From positions 4,441,722 to 4,505,721 of the forward strand of contig OZ037766.1 in the NCBI GenBank assembly GCA_964035545.1: a DNA stretch of 64,000 nucleotides, given 5' to 3'. Made by a program: the position numbers and the translations under genes. Position 1 is the stretch's first letter. Each line of letters starts with the position of its first letter. Source of the stretch: Bugula neritina. Its lineage: Eukaryota > Bryozoa > Gymnolaemata > Cheilostomatida > Bugulidae. Positions 12,801-26,354 of this stretch are shown here, one piece after another. The notes under the pieces were generated by a model. The model was not told where the DNA came from, did not search any database, and worked only from the letters and a program-made list of their open reading frames with translations.

Positions 12801-15800
12801 CTTGATTTGAAAAGCAGTCTTGCATCAAGTCAAAGCAAACTGTAATAAGCGCTGTTATCAAAGGATTCAAGTGCATTGTATGTATTTTCAAACACAAATT
12901 CCTAGTTTAACACATAAACCATGTTATCAGAAAGATGTGAACTGGTCATTGCGACAGTGACACTATCCCATGTATCTCTGTGTCAATATAAAACATGCAT
13001 TGGGAAACCCTTTCTACTGGTTCAACACACAGTTCCTTCCAACAGTTTCAACTTGGTGAGTTTAGACCAGTCATGCTTCACATGGATGGTACAGGGAAAT
13101 GTTACCAACTAGAGGGTGCTGATTTAAGTCAATGAGATGAACAAACACATGGCTGACACATAAAACTAAATGCATTCCACAATAAAAGATGAGGAAGCAA
13201 CATGCTGTGCCTAGCCAATAAACCAGGCAGTTGAAAGATACACAAATACGACATGTAGATGCAGAGAGACAGACTTTTGCTTAGCTTAGGTTTACAATGT
13301 CCAGTTTACCAGTGCTTATCATGAAACTTATACCTACTGGAACTAAAGCTATCCCCACCCATCATAAACAACATTAGTCTAAAACTGCAGCTAATAACCA
13401 ACTATGTTGTGAGGTTACAGTTTAACATCAAAAGAGTTATAATCTTGTAACATTACTCAGAGTTCTTATTGAGAACTAGCTTTAGGCAAACATTAAAACC
13501 TGAAAGATTTCTACAACACCGCATACAGGGTTACTGGGGTTAATTTCATTAATAAACTTTTGGCCTTCATTTAATAGCTGATGAAACATCGGCCTAGCAA
13601 AGGAGCCTAAAGAAAGAAATATACATGCACCATAAAGGGTAACAGGGAAACTGCTGCTTTACAATGGTTAGTGAGGGCATTAAAGTAAAAGCATATAGAG
13701 AGGGACTGAAAGGAGAACAACAGAGACAAGGTGTGAGAGGCACCCTAGTTATTCGTGTGAGTGGAGAGCAAGGAGCAATTACTCTACCGTAGTACTGTTC
13801 GCCCTGCATCTTCCTCATATAACAGTGTATCAACACTATTAGCAAGATGAGGAAAAGAACTCCCCCAGCAATACCAATGATGAGTGCATACGGCACTGGG
13901 GGCGGCGGAGGAGGGGGAGCAGGCGGAGCTACAAATAGCAACGAGAATATTACAGCTAGAAGACAATCTATATCTTACCATAGTACTGCTCGCCCTTGTT
14001 TTTCTGCACATAACAATTTATCAACACAATGAGCAGAATTAGAAAGAGGAGACCGCCAATTGCTCCAAAAATCAGGGGGTAGTGAGCAAATCCAGCCGTG
14101 GTCGGTGCAGCGGCTGGCTCTACAAGACATACAATGATCTACATACTTGTACGGACAATGCAATGGTTACAGTGTAGTGTCTCACAATATTACAGAGAAA
14201 AGACGCATGAGCTGACAGGCTGTTGAAGTGTTAGAAACCTGCTATAAAATCCATGTGAAGGCAATAAGCTGAGCCTCAAGAACAAATGAAGCTAAAATGT
14301 ATATTTTTGTCATGACAGGTAAAACAAACAGTAGTCTCAGGTCCCTGGTTGAGGGATGGGGGTAGCAAGACACCCTACTTACTATCAGCGAGATCAAAGA
14401 GCACGGGATCACTTTGAATTGTCTTAGTAAAATCCCCAAAAAGAGAATAGGTAACCACGCAGTGCCACTTGCTCGCCCTCAGGTTACGGGCGTTATCACT
14501 GCCATCAGGATCAAGAGAGAGTGACATCCTTATTACTCCATTATTATTTGGAGATATATCTACGGCCTAAAACAAATATAATTCTATAATCACTACGACC
14601 ACAGCCTCAATTTACAACTGCTCAGCATAGTTTCCACATGGCTATTTGTAGATGCTCTTGTTATGATTGGCTCAGGGCTAAAATTTGAAAGTTTAGGGAC
14701 ACATGTGGCCCTGGGGTCTTCAGTTTGACAACCTGGGCCCAATTTTCTCAGCAAAATGTGCTGTTAATGGCTGTGGCATAGTCAAAGGTTGGTATTTGCT
14801 ACTTTTTGGAGAAAAAATTAGATAGAGATGAAAAAAGTTTTAATTTATGTTTGAAACCACTTGATGTAATTGGTTTAATCAGTTCACCAAACAGACTGTA
14901 CCGCTCAGAAGTGTGAATACATGGAAACAGTCGGTTCAAGAAAACAACCTCAAGTATTACAGCCTTCACAAATGTTGATGAACTTCACTGACGATGAGTT
15001 ATTGGGAACAGGTAGCAAAGTGGTGATTATAAACAGTGTGCAATTTACAATGATTTTAGCAATTTAGTAAAAGAGCAGATGCATCTGATAGTTTTGGGAT
15101 TTCTAACCAACAATAAATAACACAGAATACCCACCTTAACACCAACACCATCTTCCTCTTTGATCTGTGCATCAGACTTATTTGACATCCAATAAGCTTC
15201 CTCCACAACTGCATTGCTGTCCAGAGTGACCGTACACAGGAAGTTGAAAGTATTTGTGGAGTTGAGGTCTTCCTTATAAACAATATAGGGGTCGGAAGCC
15301 AGAGGCGTCTGGTCAAGAACTGCTTCATCTACAGTAAAAAAAATAACCTCAACACTGGAACGATGAGTTCATAGCCATAGTTACGTAGTCTACTACTATA
15401 AGTGTGGCAACCAAAATTTACGGAACCCAATTTTCCCCTAGACGTCATAACAGAAGGTAACTGCGCCACTTCACACTAAATGAAATCATTTTTACCTGAT
15501 TTTATGAAAATATATGCTTTCATTGCCTTAAACTAACTAAACATTAGCAAATAAATGACAACATTCAGGCGTCTTTCAAATATTCCAACATCTACTATGT
15601 TTTTATATAAAATTAGTACATTTTGGGTACCTGCATTTTTGTTTAGAAATAACAGGTTTAATGTTAAAAATATTTTCCTTAGCCTTTTTTCTTATGTACA
15701 CATTTAGACTTGGCAAATGAAAGTACCTCAAATAGCATTTTTATGAGTTTTGACCCAAATGAACTTTTTGCCCTAATCTTCCAGTGTGTAGTAAATAAAT

Positions 15801-18800
15801 TAAATTGACCCAATTAGGATTATAGCAGTGAAATGGTAGAAAACGTCACTTCTATCAGATTTGTAGCTATGCACCTACCATAGATGGTCAGGTCTGAGGT
15901 CTCATACAGAGTGCCAGCATCATTGGTGGCTACGCAGAGTATACTACCAGACATGTTCTTCTGGGCTTCCTCAATGGTAAACTTGGTGTCCATGGTCGAG
16001 TCAAGTTTTATCCACGAAGGTGTACCTAAATACAAGCCAATAGAACTGTAGAGTACAAGATGAAGCTAGTAAATACTGTTTCAATGGGGCAAAAGTCATG
16101 TTGGAACATACTCTGCTAGATGTATACATACCTTCCACAATCTTTTGACCATTGAAGTAAAACTCTGTAGAAAAAGAGGCTCCATTTTCAGCATCGCAAA
16201 CCACCTCAACATCTGAACCAGTTGGTTCATAACGATTTCGAGCAAACTTTGATCTATCAGTCAGTTTAGGATATAGCTGAACTTTTACCTAGTAATGAAC
16301 AGTGCATCATATCATATTCTACACTAAACAGTGCTCATGAACAAGCGTTGATTTACTTGTACAAGCTTTTATTTTACTTTTACTTACTTTACTTTTTATA
16401 AAAACAACACTTTAGTAAAGTTGAGAATTGTCAAGCAGTTAGTCTTACTATCCAGACATTGAGCTAGAGAAATTAAAACATCTTTCAACAGAGAAGGTTC
16501 TCTGTGAATCTAAAACTTTCAATAGACCTTTTCAAAGCTCCCCAATCTTCAATTAAGAGTTTTCTCCTCCGAAAAAAGATTATTGTTGAACAAAATAAAC
16601 TTTTGAATGCACTTTTGTGGTTTTGCCTTCTGAGCTGCTGGCTGCTGCTTTAGCATTGCTCAGTAACCACAACAACAAAACTGCTTTCAAGTTTATTTTC
16701 TTTAAAACTTATCACAAAGAAATGTTTTCAAAATTTATGTTGAACTGCCAATATTTGTATTAATACCAAAATATCTATCTCCTAAAAGAACAATTCTATA
16801 GCATAATTAGAATGTTGAGTAGCAGCCAAACCTTAAATTTTTAATGAGTTTGTTCTTTATACAAAGTTTCAACCTATTCACTTTGGGAGGACGCAACTCT
16901 TAATTGTAAAGAGGATATCAGGACCTCTGAAAAGGGTCAATTTACTCTCTTCAACCAACAGCTAATGAGTGTAGTTCCACTCCCTATATACTGACTGCTT
17001 AAAGGCGTACTTTTAACATTTATAACATGGCACATGTCATAAATGTTAAATAATTAGTGGCTATAGGCACCAGCAGCATAATAATTATATCCTAATTTTC
17101 AGCGACTAAACATATTAATTGCTCATCACAATAATATGCTGAAGCTGTGTCCTTTACACTCCCATTAGATCTCCAGAGTTCAGTTGCTGATTAAAAATAC
17201 TAAATTGTGAAATGTTCATTACCTCTTCCAATTAGTCACCAAGAACTAAAAATGCAGCATCAATTCCAGCTGCCAACCAAAAGTATGGAGGCAAGATCTG
17301 ACCCTATACTGTACTATAGCTAGGTCATCAGTGTAGATATAATGTACATAGTTGTATGCAGTTGGCTTTACTTACAGTAAACACCAAAGTAGCAATAGTA
17401 GCCAATGAGGTCTGGTTATACACCTCGCACTGCCACGTCTCCTGCTCGATACGCAATGGCAAGAAGATATAATTAAATTTTCCATTTGTGGAATCAGAAG
17501 TCGAGGCATCATCTGGTCGTCTCCACCTCACCTTCCCTTCTCTGCCGGCTCTAAAACATGTCAACAGGTGATTCTTGAGAAATCGGTTTGGCAGCGATTA
17601 TCGAAAATAGCTACAGCGATTAAGTGCTCACCTCGGCCTGACTAAAATCAGTTCTTTACATAAAAACTGGTTAAAGTTGATCGTAAGCAATCAGTCTATG
17701 GGAATAGAAAATAAATTGGACTGAGCATTTAAACACTGGTGAAGGTAAAAAGTGTTACCAACTAGAAAAGGTGATAATTACTGCTGGTGATGAATAACCT
17801 AAACCATTGTCAACTTCCCAAGAAGATAAAATGATAGACATAGCTGTAGAAATATTTTACACTTTCAAGTCTTTCATTGTAGAACATAAAACCTTTCTAC
17901 AGACTTTTACAGTTGCTCAATGTTCATAAATAGCAAACAAAGTTGTTACTGCAACACATGTCTACCGTAACAGAAAGTTTGAAAAAACCAACTTCACCGA
18001 GTTCATTCTCTGAGAACCTGTACGCCTTGATCTTTCAGATAACAGTAGACAGTAGATATCAATGAATCTGGTATAGAGATACAGATACACACTTACAGTC
18101 CCCCAAAGATGCATACAAGTTCACACGGCACACCCTCTTGGCAAATGATTTCCGTGTTGACACCATGTGCCATAGAGCCATGTTGATTCATTGTCAGATC
18201 AGACTCCTTCGGGTCTAAATAGGCGATTGCAGGGATGGCCTCACTACTCGATCCAACAAGCAATGTGACCCTATTTGCAAGTAATGCAGCATTGTCAATT
18301 GACAGCGTGCACCGGTACTCAGCCCTGCCTGTTCGCTTGTCCGAATCCAACAGATAGGCAAAAAACAACTCGCCTAAAACAGAATATAAATTGTAATTTT
18401 TCATATTCAATTTCAACATGGAAGAATCAGAAAAATTTCTTAATAAAGTATTTTCAGCTGACTAGAAAATTGAAAGCAAGTCAAGATGCTATTTGATGAA
18501 TAGAAAGAAACATTGTGAACACAATTACAAAGTTTTTCCTAAGTGGCAGCAATCCAAAAATCCCATGCCAAGGATACTGTAAACCCTATACAAATTACAG
18601 TATCTGCATACACACTATCAGAAAAAGAAAGACAGCATCTACTTTCTCACCAGTAATGGGGTTGACTTTGATTCGGTTTAAATTGTCTGCGCTGTCAAAG
18701 TTCAGATTTGTAAAAACGCCAGCATCTGTCCCTACTTCCCATTTGAATTGAGGAATTTCTAGAGAAATTTCTAGAGAAATTTCGCGTGTATACTGTGCAA

Positions 18801-20946
18801 GGTCTTCGGGCTCTGGAACTGCCCTGTCATCTACGGTGTCTGGCAAAATGCATGGAATTGAGAATGGCTGATTCAGTTCAGGACTTCCTACAGCGGCACT
18901 CGCCAGAACTGCACCTCCCAACTTTTTTGGATCTACAGCAAGAAGGCAAATATATTACTTTCAGAGAATTATAGTTTTTTCATAACACCCTGCAATCAAA
19001 AGTTGCTGAATAATTAGGAAAAACCTGGGAAATCAAGCAAAATTAAGAAGAACCTTATTTATTTAGGTGTATCCATTCATATTTTACTAGTTTTGGGCAA
19101 AAACCCATGTTCATTAGCAGCTAAATTGCAAAAAATAGCTAAAAACTGGAGATTTCCAGTGTGTACTAAATTAAGTCAAGTGACCCAAATTCAGTGGGTA
19201 AAAAAATGTGAAAAGCTGACAAGTGAGATCTTGTACGAAGATTGCATAGCATTCAGGGAAAAGAGCTTTTTACAGCTCAAATAAAAGTTAGAAGACAGTA
19301 CAACAAAAGTGCCCAAATAAATCATCCAGTAAAAGTAAAGCTCTAAATGAAAAATGCGTTCATTTAAATAATGCAAGCAGCTTTGTCATGTGCATATATT
19401 AATGTTGCCATAGTAATTTAAATTTTTTATGAAAAAAAACATATCAAAGTAATCTTAAATCAAATTTTGAACAGTAAATTAAGTTTTCCATTCATCAATT
19501 TAATAAAAAATAATTTACCAAAAATTTCAAATTTATAAATATGAATTGCTCACTTTCAATATTATCTTTGTTACTGGTTACATGACTTATAAAGATAATA
19601 TTACAATTTCACAGATAAATCTTGGGATAAAACAGGGCTTGTTATTTCTCAATATACTTTACAATATACTTTATCAAAACAATTTTCTCATCCAGTAGGT
19701 CTAATGCAGTAATATGTGGAAACACCAGTAAGGGAGCAATTTCTCAACATATACAGCATTTTGCATTTCACAATGCTGCTTCTGAAAACTTTCATTCAGA
19801 TTGAAATTTTCACTACAATATCATACATCATTATTGAAAATTATCACTGTACAAAGTATAAACAATGATACAACTTACATGGCAAAATAACTCTAAACGT
19901 TGCTGACAATGTTTCAAACTTTCCACCGTTGTTAGAAGCCACACATCTGTAGTAGCCATTCATTGGTTTTAAATCATCCAACTGTCGAGTATTTCCGTCA
20001 TCGATGGTCAGTTCTTGCTCAGTGGTTGATATCCGGATTGGAGTGCCAACCCAGAGAGAGGGCAATGTATCACTGAATGGATCTGTACTGGTTTCAGCAT
20101 ATTGAAACTTCAGAGTCTCCACATTGCTGGCACGGCACGTCATTTTATTGACTATATCTACACTATCAGCTGCCTGGGCCACCTGTACATAGTCAGCTGG
20201 ATCTTTCAGCTCCTTGTCAACAAAAAAGTGAGTGCCAAGATAGTCAATACTGGGAGCTTTGTCTTCTATCTGTCCTCTAGCTGTAACAAATTGAAAACTC
20301 TTGACTATAGAAATTAGGCACTAGCACTATGAACAGCGTACAGTGGTCAAAATGAGTTAACAAATTCCTAACTTATTGGATTTATAGGAAAAGGTGGTAA
20401 ACCTTGAATTATGAAAGTTATTTGAAAATTTAATGCAAAGCTACACTGTATAAACAAAATTAAATTCCCAATTCTGGTGGTACTTAGAAGACATCAAACA
20501 ACAAATGAATTTAAATGAAATAAAGAAATATTATTTTTAAATACGTTTCATTTGGTAAATAGGATATCAAATGTCAATAGCAGGTCAAATGACCGATACT
20601 TATCTAAATACGGATGCCAAGACTATTTTCTGAAAACCAAACCTTTACATGCGTTCATAAAACAACCAGCACAGCATTTGGTTTTTCAGGCGTTTAGTTT
20701 GTAAGATACAACATTAGCATAATTTGCTTTTTCCAATAAAGCATCGAGTTCATATTCACGGATTTCCAACTGCTGGTGAGCCAATAAATCTAAACTAGTT
20801 TTAATTAACTTCACAAATTGCTGTAAGCTGCTATACTAGACACATTTCCCATGAGAACTATGATCCTAGCAACAACATTATAAACTATACTTACCTCCAC
20901 TAAGGAGTGTTAGCACAAAGAGACAGGTCTTTAAACTTGCCACCAT
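9639..20946 (-). CDS. L1CAM/neuroglian-related Ig receptor, copy A (complete, FIGQY tail)
   Basis: Thirteen exons: 20895-20946, 19879-20280, 18651-18932, 18097-18373, 17376-17550, 16132-16288, 15879-16025, 15135-15328, 14383-14566, 13979-14119 (TM-a), 13788-13928 (TM-b), 12644-12722 and 9639-9822. All borders are GT-AG and phases agree. The product is 757 residues with one TM exon, 804 with both. Exon 1 codes a signal peptide (start MVASLKTCLFVLTLLSG). Five Ig-like units follow, each with a Cys pair: exon 2 (TCRAS / YYRCVASN), exons 3-4 (SIPC, FKW / YRCTLS), exons 4-5 (LVC, VRW / WQCEV), exons 6-7 (VVC / ILCVATN) and exons 8-9 (FLC, YWM / WHCVV). The string TGELFFAYLLDSDKR matches the L1-family Ig2 signature NGDLYFSNVLPEDTR. 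The tail ends with RYNEDGSFIGQYG, the ankyrin-binding motif of L1CAM, neurofascin and neuroglian. Known L1 proteins have six Ig plus FnIII domains; here FnIII exons are absent. The likely role is cell adhesion or recognition linked to the spectrin-ankyrin skeleton. Confidence 0.87.
9841..9957. repeat. Minisatellite, about 33-bp unit, 3-4 copies
   Basis: Units begin with TTTAGCACAGGGTGGG and are separated by TGGAAATACTTAGGA-like spacers. It starts inside intron 12 of copy A, immediately before the FIGQY exon acceptor. Units are imperfect and the fourth is truncated. Confidence 0.75.
9958..12643 (-). other. Intron 12 of copy A
   Basis: This long intron separates the juxtamembrane tail exon (12644-12722) from the FIGQY exon. 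I see no supported coding exon. The open frames around 11535-11864 lack splice context and family similarity. Confidence 0.5.
12644..12722 (-). other. Juxtamembrane cytoplasmic exon of copy A
   Basis: Seventy-nine nt, phase 1 in, phase 2 out. It codes a charged stretch containing DENERKAGHNPQEEMEAYG, which links the TM exon to the FIGQY exon. Degraded homologues are at 28635-28720 (B), near 39729 (C) and at 62832 (E). There the reading frame has shifted and the GTAAGTG donor is gone. Confidence 0.8.
13788..13928 (-). other. Transmembrane exon b of copy A (Pro-rich stalk, TM, QYYG)
   Basis: 141 nt, phase 1 to phase 1. It codes a poly-Pro stalk, the helix ALIIGIAGGVLFLILLIVLI and a CYMRKMQGEQYYG juxtamembrane end. 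It is spliced by CTATTTGTAG acceptor and GTAGAG donor. Homologous intact helices occur in B, C and E, so this is the form kept in every copy. Confidence 0.82.
13979..14119 (-). other. Transmembrane exon a of copy A (tandem exon duplicate)
   Basis: 141 nt, the same length and phase as the exon 50 bases downstream. It codes LIFGAIGGLLFLILLIVLI followed by NCYVQKNKGEQYYG, so the two exons are clear duplicates. Either one, or both, can be spliced in frame; the 50-base spacer is very short for an intron, which favours mutually exclusive use. Its stalk is Ala/Pro/Thr rather than poly-Pro. The copies of this exon in B, C and E are broken. Confidence 0.8.
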
Positions 20947-23805
20947 TTTTTTCTTATAAAACTATACAATAACCAGTCTAAAAACAACATAATTTTGTTT
21001 AGGAATTTGAGCACACAACAGTTTTCTACAAGGCCTGGGCTTAAAAGAACAGATTTACAAAAATCAAAGGTACTAGGCTATACCTGGAATAGAGTATTGC
21101 AATAACTTATATTACCTAAATTTACCAAGCTCGATGTAGCCTAAATGTGCACCATTAGCATTAACAGTCCATTTTGCCATACTCAGATAAGTTCAAATTC
21201 ATACTAGTACTATTATTTAACAAAACTTTGAGTTGATGCCACCTAATAAAATATACACCTTAAATGCATATCAAGTCCATCTTGACCTTTTTATTTTCAA
21301 TTTCTTTTTTACATTAACACTAGCTTTTGGGTTAGTGCTTTAGGAAGTTAACTTGGTGAGGAATGGACGCAGACAGCACATAAGTAAGTAGTAGCTTAGT
21401 CTGCTATGGTCGGGTGGATATCCACTCCATGACTAGAATTTTTTGTAAATTGGATGCTGGGTGTTGAATAAATAGAGTGGTACTATAAGGAGGTGGGCTA
21501 CAAGTTACCAACTTTCCCCAGACTAACAACTACCAACGTGTGAGAATTATAGGTGAAATTCCTGTTGGGTGTGGAAGACAGGCTTCTAGATGGATATAAG
21601 AGCAAATGATTATTTAACAGCTATCAGATTTGACCTTTGAGTGTTTAACACACTATATAATATGGGTGAGTAAACAACTAGGTTTTTGTTCGCATGATTC
21701 ATGTCTATTCATAAAGTCAAATCATCTGCATATAATGTGCTTTGTTCACTTATCCAGCCAGATCTTATGCCATTTAAGTAACTATTACGAAAGACTAGGC
21801 AAATATTGTAGTACACTGATGCAAGGCATACTGTAAAAAGAGTATGACAACACGCTTCACAACAAAAAGAGAAATCATTTGTCTTGAATAAACTGACCCA
21901 GTTTACGGTAATTGTAATGTTCTCTGTAATTTAATTTGGCTCTAAGATAAGCAGCTGTGAGTGACATGTACTTCCGGGGTTAGCTGACAGTTCGATCAAA
22001 GTATATTTCAGTCAACTAGTATTGCCTTTTACAACAACTTGTGGTGTGTAGAAGATGACCCATCAATGTGTAAAGATAAGATAGGGAATTAGAAATGGTG
22101 GGTTACAACAAGCTGAGCGCATTACCTTATGTGTATTAGCAGAATAAATTCGATGGGTGTGAACAATTCATAAAGAATAAAAAAACATGGTTTTCATAAA
22201 TCATTTTCGATAGTTGACCAACTACTACTAGTACGTTACGTGTAGCTTAGTAGCACATCTTGCTGCTATTGCTGCTGCTAAGTTTGTATTCCTTCCAAGT
22301 TTGATGATCTCATTAAACTCATCATAATATTTGTAAGCAAATAGCCAATTTCAACCACCAAACACTTTATTCCGAATTAATTGGCTGAGTTAGAGACCGG
22401 AATTAGGTCAACACGCCGGCAGACCACCAACATGCTGCTGAGCTAGTCAAGCCTCATCTACAATCTATTTACCCACTCGAACTTACCATAGTTATCTTAC
22501 ATTTACCATTTAGCAGCTAGCAAGAGCTCTCCCTACATAACGAGATTTTAATAACTTATTATATCAGCCTGCATATAATGTTATAATGAAACAGCGAACT
22601 ATTCAATACTTTAGGCTTGGCAGTTAGCGTAGTGTATTGCTTTTATAGTCACAGTCACAGTCACAATAAAGCTGGTTAATGGCGCACGCACGCTTATCTA
22701 AGTAGGTTATGGCAGTTACTCCGTTAGAATTAAAGTTGTATATAGCACACTAACCTTGTTTGAATGGTCCCCGTACACAAATAAAAATGTAATCCAAGCT
22801 GGCAACGCGATATGCAGTAGGTCAGAGCTAGTAGCAAGGGGGATTACACAAGAGCAATGAGTTTAACAATTATGAGAGTAAGCTAGTAGTTATTTGGGAC
22901 AATGATAACGACCTAGTTCACTGATCACTCAATTACTGTAATTATGTTGAAGTCCGTAATCCAACTTATTGTACCTAGGCCGTGCCCCCTCACCTAACGA
23001 GCTATAAATGAGTAAGCTTGGAATACCGCGTTCGATCAACATGAAACAATGTAAGTACGCCATAAAAATATTGACTCATGACCCGTATTTCAATACAGCA
23101 CTAGAAGATAAATAGCACACCCGGTGATTCATTCAATCACGATGCATCATCAACCAATAAGGGAAAACAAATGCTGAACAAATGAATAAATTATAATAAC
23201 ACTCCAGTTGTAGTATCAAACCACTGATTAACTTCTTTTGTTGAAACTGTTACAGGAAGAATACTCTGTACATAGACACACCTCATTAGAACTACAGGGC
23301 TGAGTGAAGCTACTTTACAGCCATTACTGACTAAACAACAGTTTCAACTGTCAACAGGAAATACCACTATTATGAAAGTTTTACATGATTTCTCAAAAAT
23401 TACGAAATTATGTCATAAGCCAAAAATGTCACTTTAGTTAAAAACAGGAAAGTTTCAAGCTAACACAGTAAAACCCAAAGGATTACTTCTATAAAACATA
23501 CTTGGCGATGAATATAATTGAATATAAGGTATTGACTCCAAAAGTTAGCATTCAGGTCAGTGAGCATTTTCAGCTTCAACAGTCATTTCTATTAATAAAT
23601 TTTCTTTTAGAACGTAGCAAGACGAGATAAACAAATAACAAGTGTAAATGCATAGAAACCCAAGAACTAATTTAGAAAAATCTTCGTGCTTATTTAAAAA
23701 TTATTCTACAATATAAATTTGATAACCAAAATTGTGATACTTTAAAATAGTAAAGAATAAAGATTCCAGTCAGGGAAAGAAGGTAAATACTGCAACTTAC
23801 AGTGG
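20947..23805. other. 5' flank of copy A and intergenic DNA
   Basis: About 20947-22060 is homologous to the flanks upstream of the signal exons of B (37186-38330) and D (60275-61430), so it probably holds intron or promoter sequence of the receptor family. Beyond that I recognise no gene. The promoter-like block found at 38.9 and 62.0 kb was not found here. Confidence 0.55.

Positions 23806-23888
<83 letters not shown>
23806..23888. repeat. (CA)n/(TA)n microsatellite
   Basis: A short ACACACACACA run passes directly into an uninterrupted TA run of about 70 bases. Confidence 0.95.
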
Positions 23889-23889
<1 letters not shown>

Positions 23890-24779
23890 CCCTCACTAGT
23901 AGTATAATATTAAAACTCAAGAGTTGACACACACAATATTATTATTAGGAAAAACCCAGTAGCCATCAGTGCCCATATGATGAATAACTAACAAATGTAT
24001 AGGATCAAAACACTCCAAGTTAATTCAAAGTTTGCTCGAAAAACACTGAATAAAACGTACTTGAAATCAATTGCTAAATTAAATAAAACATGGTTTAGTC
24101 ATCATTCCTCTAGTTGAAAGTGTTTATAAAACAATGTCTATTGCGATGATAGCACACATTCTGACACAACTTGCCTCCTGAAGAACCGATAACATATAAA
24201 ATTATTAGGCAGCTAGTAATCAATAAATTGTATCTTTATTCCATAATTATCCGCATTCTAATTAATTATCCTCAAAGTCAGTCATGATGTCCATTTCAAT
24301 GTGAATATTAACCTATGCTAATTATCTAATTATACTAACTAAAAAACTGGAAACTGTAAAACTTACTACAAGACTAATAATTAGAACTTCAGTTTGAGTT
24401 TCGTGATTATGTTGGTCTTGATCTATATTGTAAACATAAAAAACCTTCTTAGTGTTATAGGGAGACATAAATGTACAGTAGTAGTACAAGGGTGATCCAT
24501 CATTACTGTTAGAAAATATAAATACCACTGTAATACTTCTAAAAATATTGTAGATAGGTTAAAGAGCTTATTGAAATTATAGATAGAAATTAATTTGTCA
24601 AATTTTATCTGATTAATAATATGGCTAAAATCATTTAATAACTGCAGTAGTTTTGGGGTTCCTTAAGAAAATGTGCAACAAAAATTTAAGCTTCAAATAT
24701 TTAGAAGTATTTGAAGGTCACTGTAAAATAATTGGTGAACTTCATTAATATGTATAGATATTAAAAACATACTTATAAC

Positions 24780-25880
24780 TTAGATAAATTGTAAAAATCA
24801 TATATGTAGTTATAGTGATACTAATATTAGTGCTAGTACTAATTCATTGTGCCTTAAGATGTAAATTTGTCAATTTTTTCAATATCAATGTGAGAATTAC
24901 TAAATAACAAAATTAAGTTTGAGCATATCAGAGGGTTGGTATCACTACCAGTATGATTATCATCAATATCAGCATGATTATTGTCATAATCATGAGTATG
25001 ATTATTGCAAACTATAATAATGACCATTACTATTAGTATTATCATTATTATTAATATATAACTATACATTTAATTATATAAATATAGGTAACAGCATTAT
25101 AAGTACAATTATACATTCAATGATTTATAAATATAGTAATAATTAGTAGTACTATAACTATTAGTATTACCCTATGGGCCTTAGAACATTTGATTTATAA
25201 TAAAAGTAAATACAACTTTTAATGACTTGTATTATATTACTAAAAGTCAACAGAATGATTAAATTTAAAAACTTTGACTAATACCAATAATAATATTGAT
25301 ACGATAAATAATAGTGGATAATACCAATAGTAATTTACTTTAACTAATAGTAATACTAATGCTAATGATAATGGTAACAGAAACAGAATTATCAATACTA
25401 ATAGTAATCAGCAAACAAAGTGCCTAAAGCTAATGGTAGTACTAATACTATTACTATTCGTATTACTATTACTATTAGCATCAGTCTAGTACCATAGCCA
25501 TTAGACTTAGTATTAGTTACCAACAGTAACTGTAAGTTTAATAGCAAAACTAAATGTAATACTTATACTGATAACTAATAAGCATAACTATAAGATTAAG
25601 TATAACATTAACTTTGATAAATGATAGTGATTATCATTATGATTAAGTTTACCATAAACAATTTGAATATAAAATAATAATGATAATGATAATGTGCATA
25701 TAATAATATTTATATAACAATATTATTATTAATGATAAATCACATTTTACAAGAAATAAAAACAATAAATATAATAGTAATTATAATATATAAAGTATCA
25801 GTATGACTATGAGTATCAATATCACTCACACTCACACTGGCTCAGAGACTGAGAGTCAGATTCAGATTGACTTTGAGTTT
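24780..25880. repeat. Second cryptic simple-sequence region
   Basis: ATTATCAT, ACTATTAGTATT and AGTAATACTAAT words are interleaved over about 1.1 kb, ending in ACTCACACTGG/GAGTCAGATTCAG words near 25830. Same texture as 2200-3130. No gene seen. Confidence 0.7.
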
Positions 25881-26354
25881 GACTTCAAGTCCAAGTCCAA
25901 GACTAAAGTAGTTTCAGAAATTAAGCTTCTACGCTAAAATACAAATATAATTAGAACGTGCCTTATTTGAAAAAGCCTGCAACGCCTTGGAAACTAAAAG
26001 TTGGAATTAAGCTTTATGCTGTTGAATTAATATATCAATATGATTTATGTTGAAAGTTTGGTAACATTGTGATTGTCACTCGAGGCAGTTCACATCCGGG
26101 TAAAATAGGAAGCAATATGTCGGTTGTGCTATTTTAAATACCAAATAGTATGTTTTTTAGACATCATTGAGCACGAATCAAATACATAGGACGGATGGAG
26201 TTGTCTACACAATACAAATTGCTTTCGCCAGGAGTACTTGTACACTCTCCCATTTGATAATAATAGTAACCGAATACGTTATGCGCGTTTTTCAGAATTC
26301 GATAGAAACAGCATTACGTTGGGAAGTAACTAAGTGCAACGTCTGAATAGACAT

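Noticed and set aside
13594-13787. Open frame continuing past the TM-b exon donor, similar in A, B, C and E
   Set aside because: Could be read as an intron-retained tail, but the similarity is explained by recent duplication, and the frame is not reachable in C and E. The spliced route in copy A leads to a clear L1-type tail.
23690-23932. Ile/Tyr repeat open frames over TA tracts (also 27540-27769 and 27828-28052)
   Set aside because: Pure microsatellite translation.
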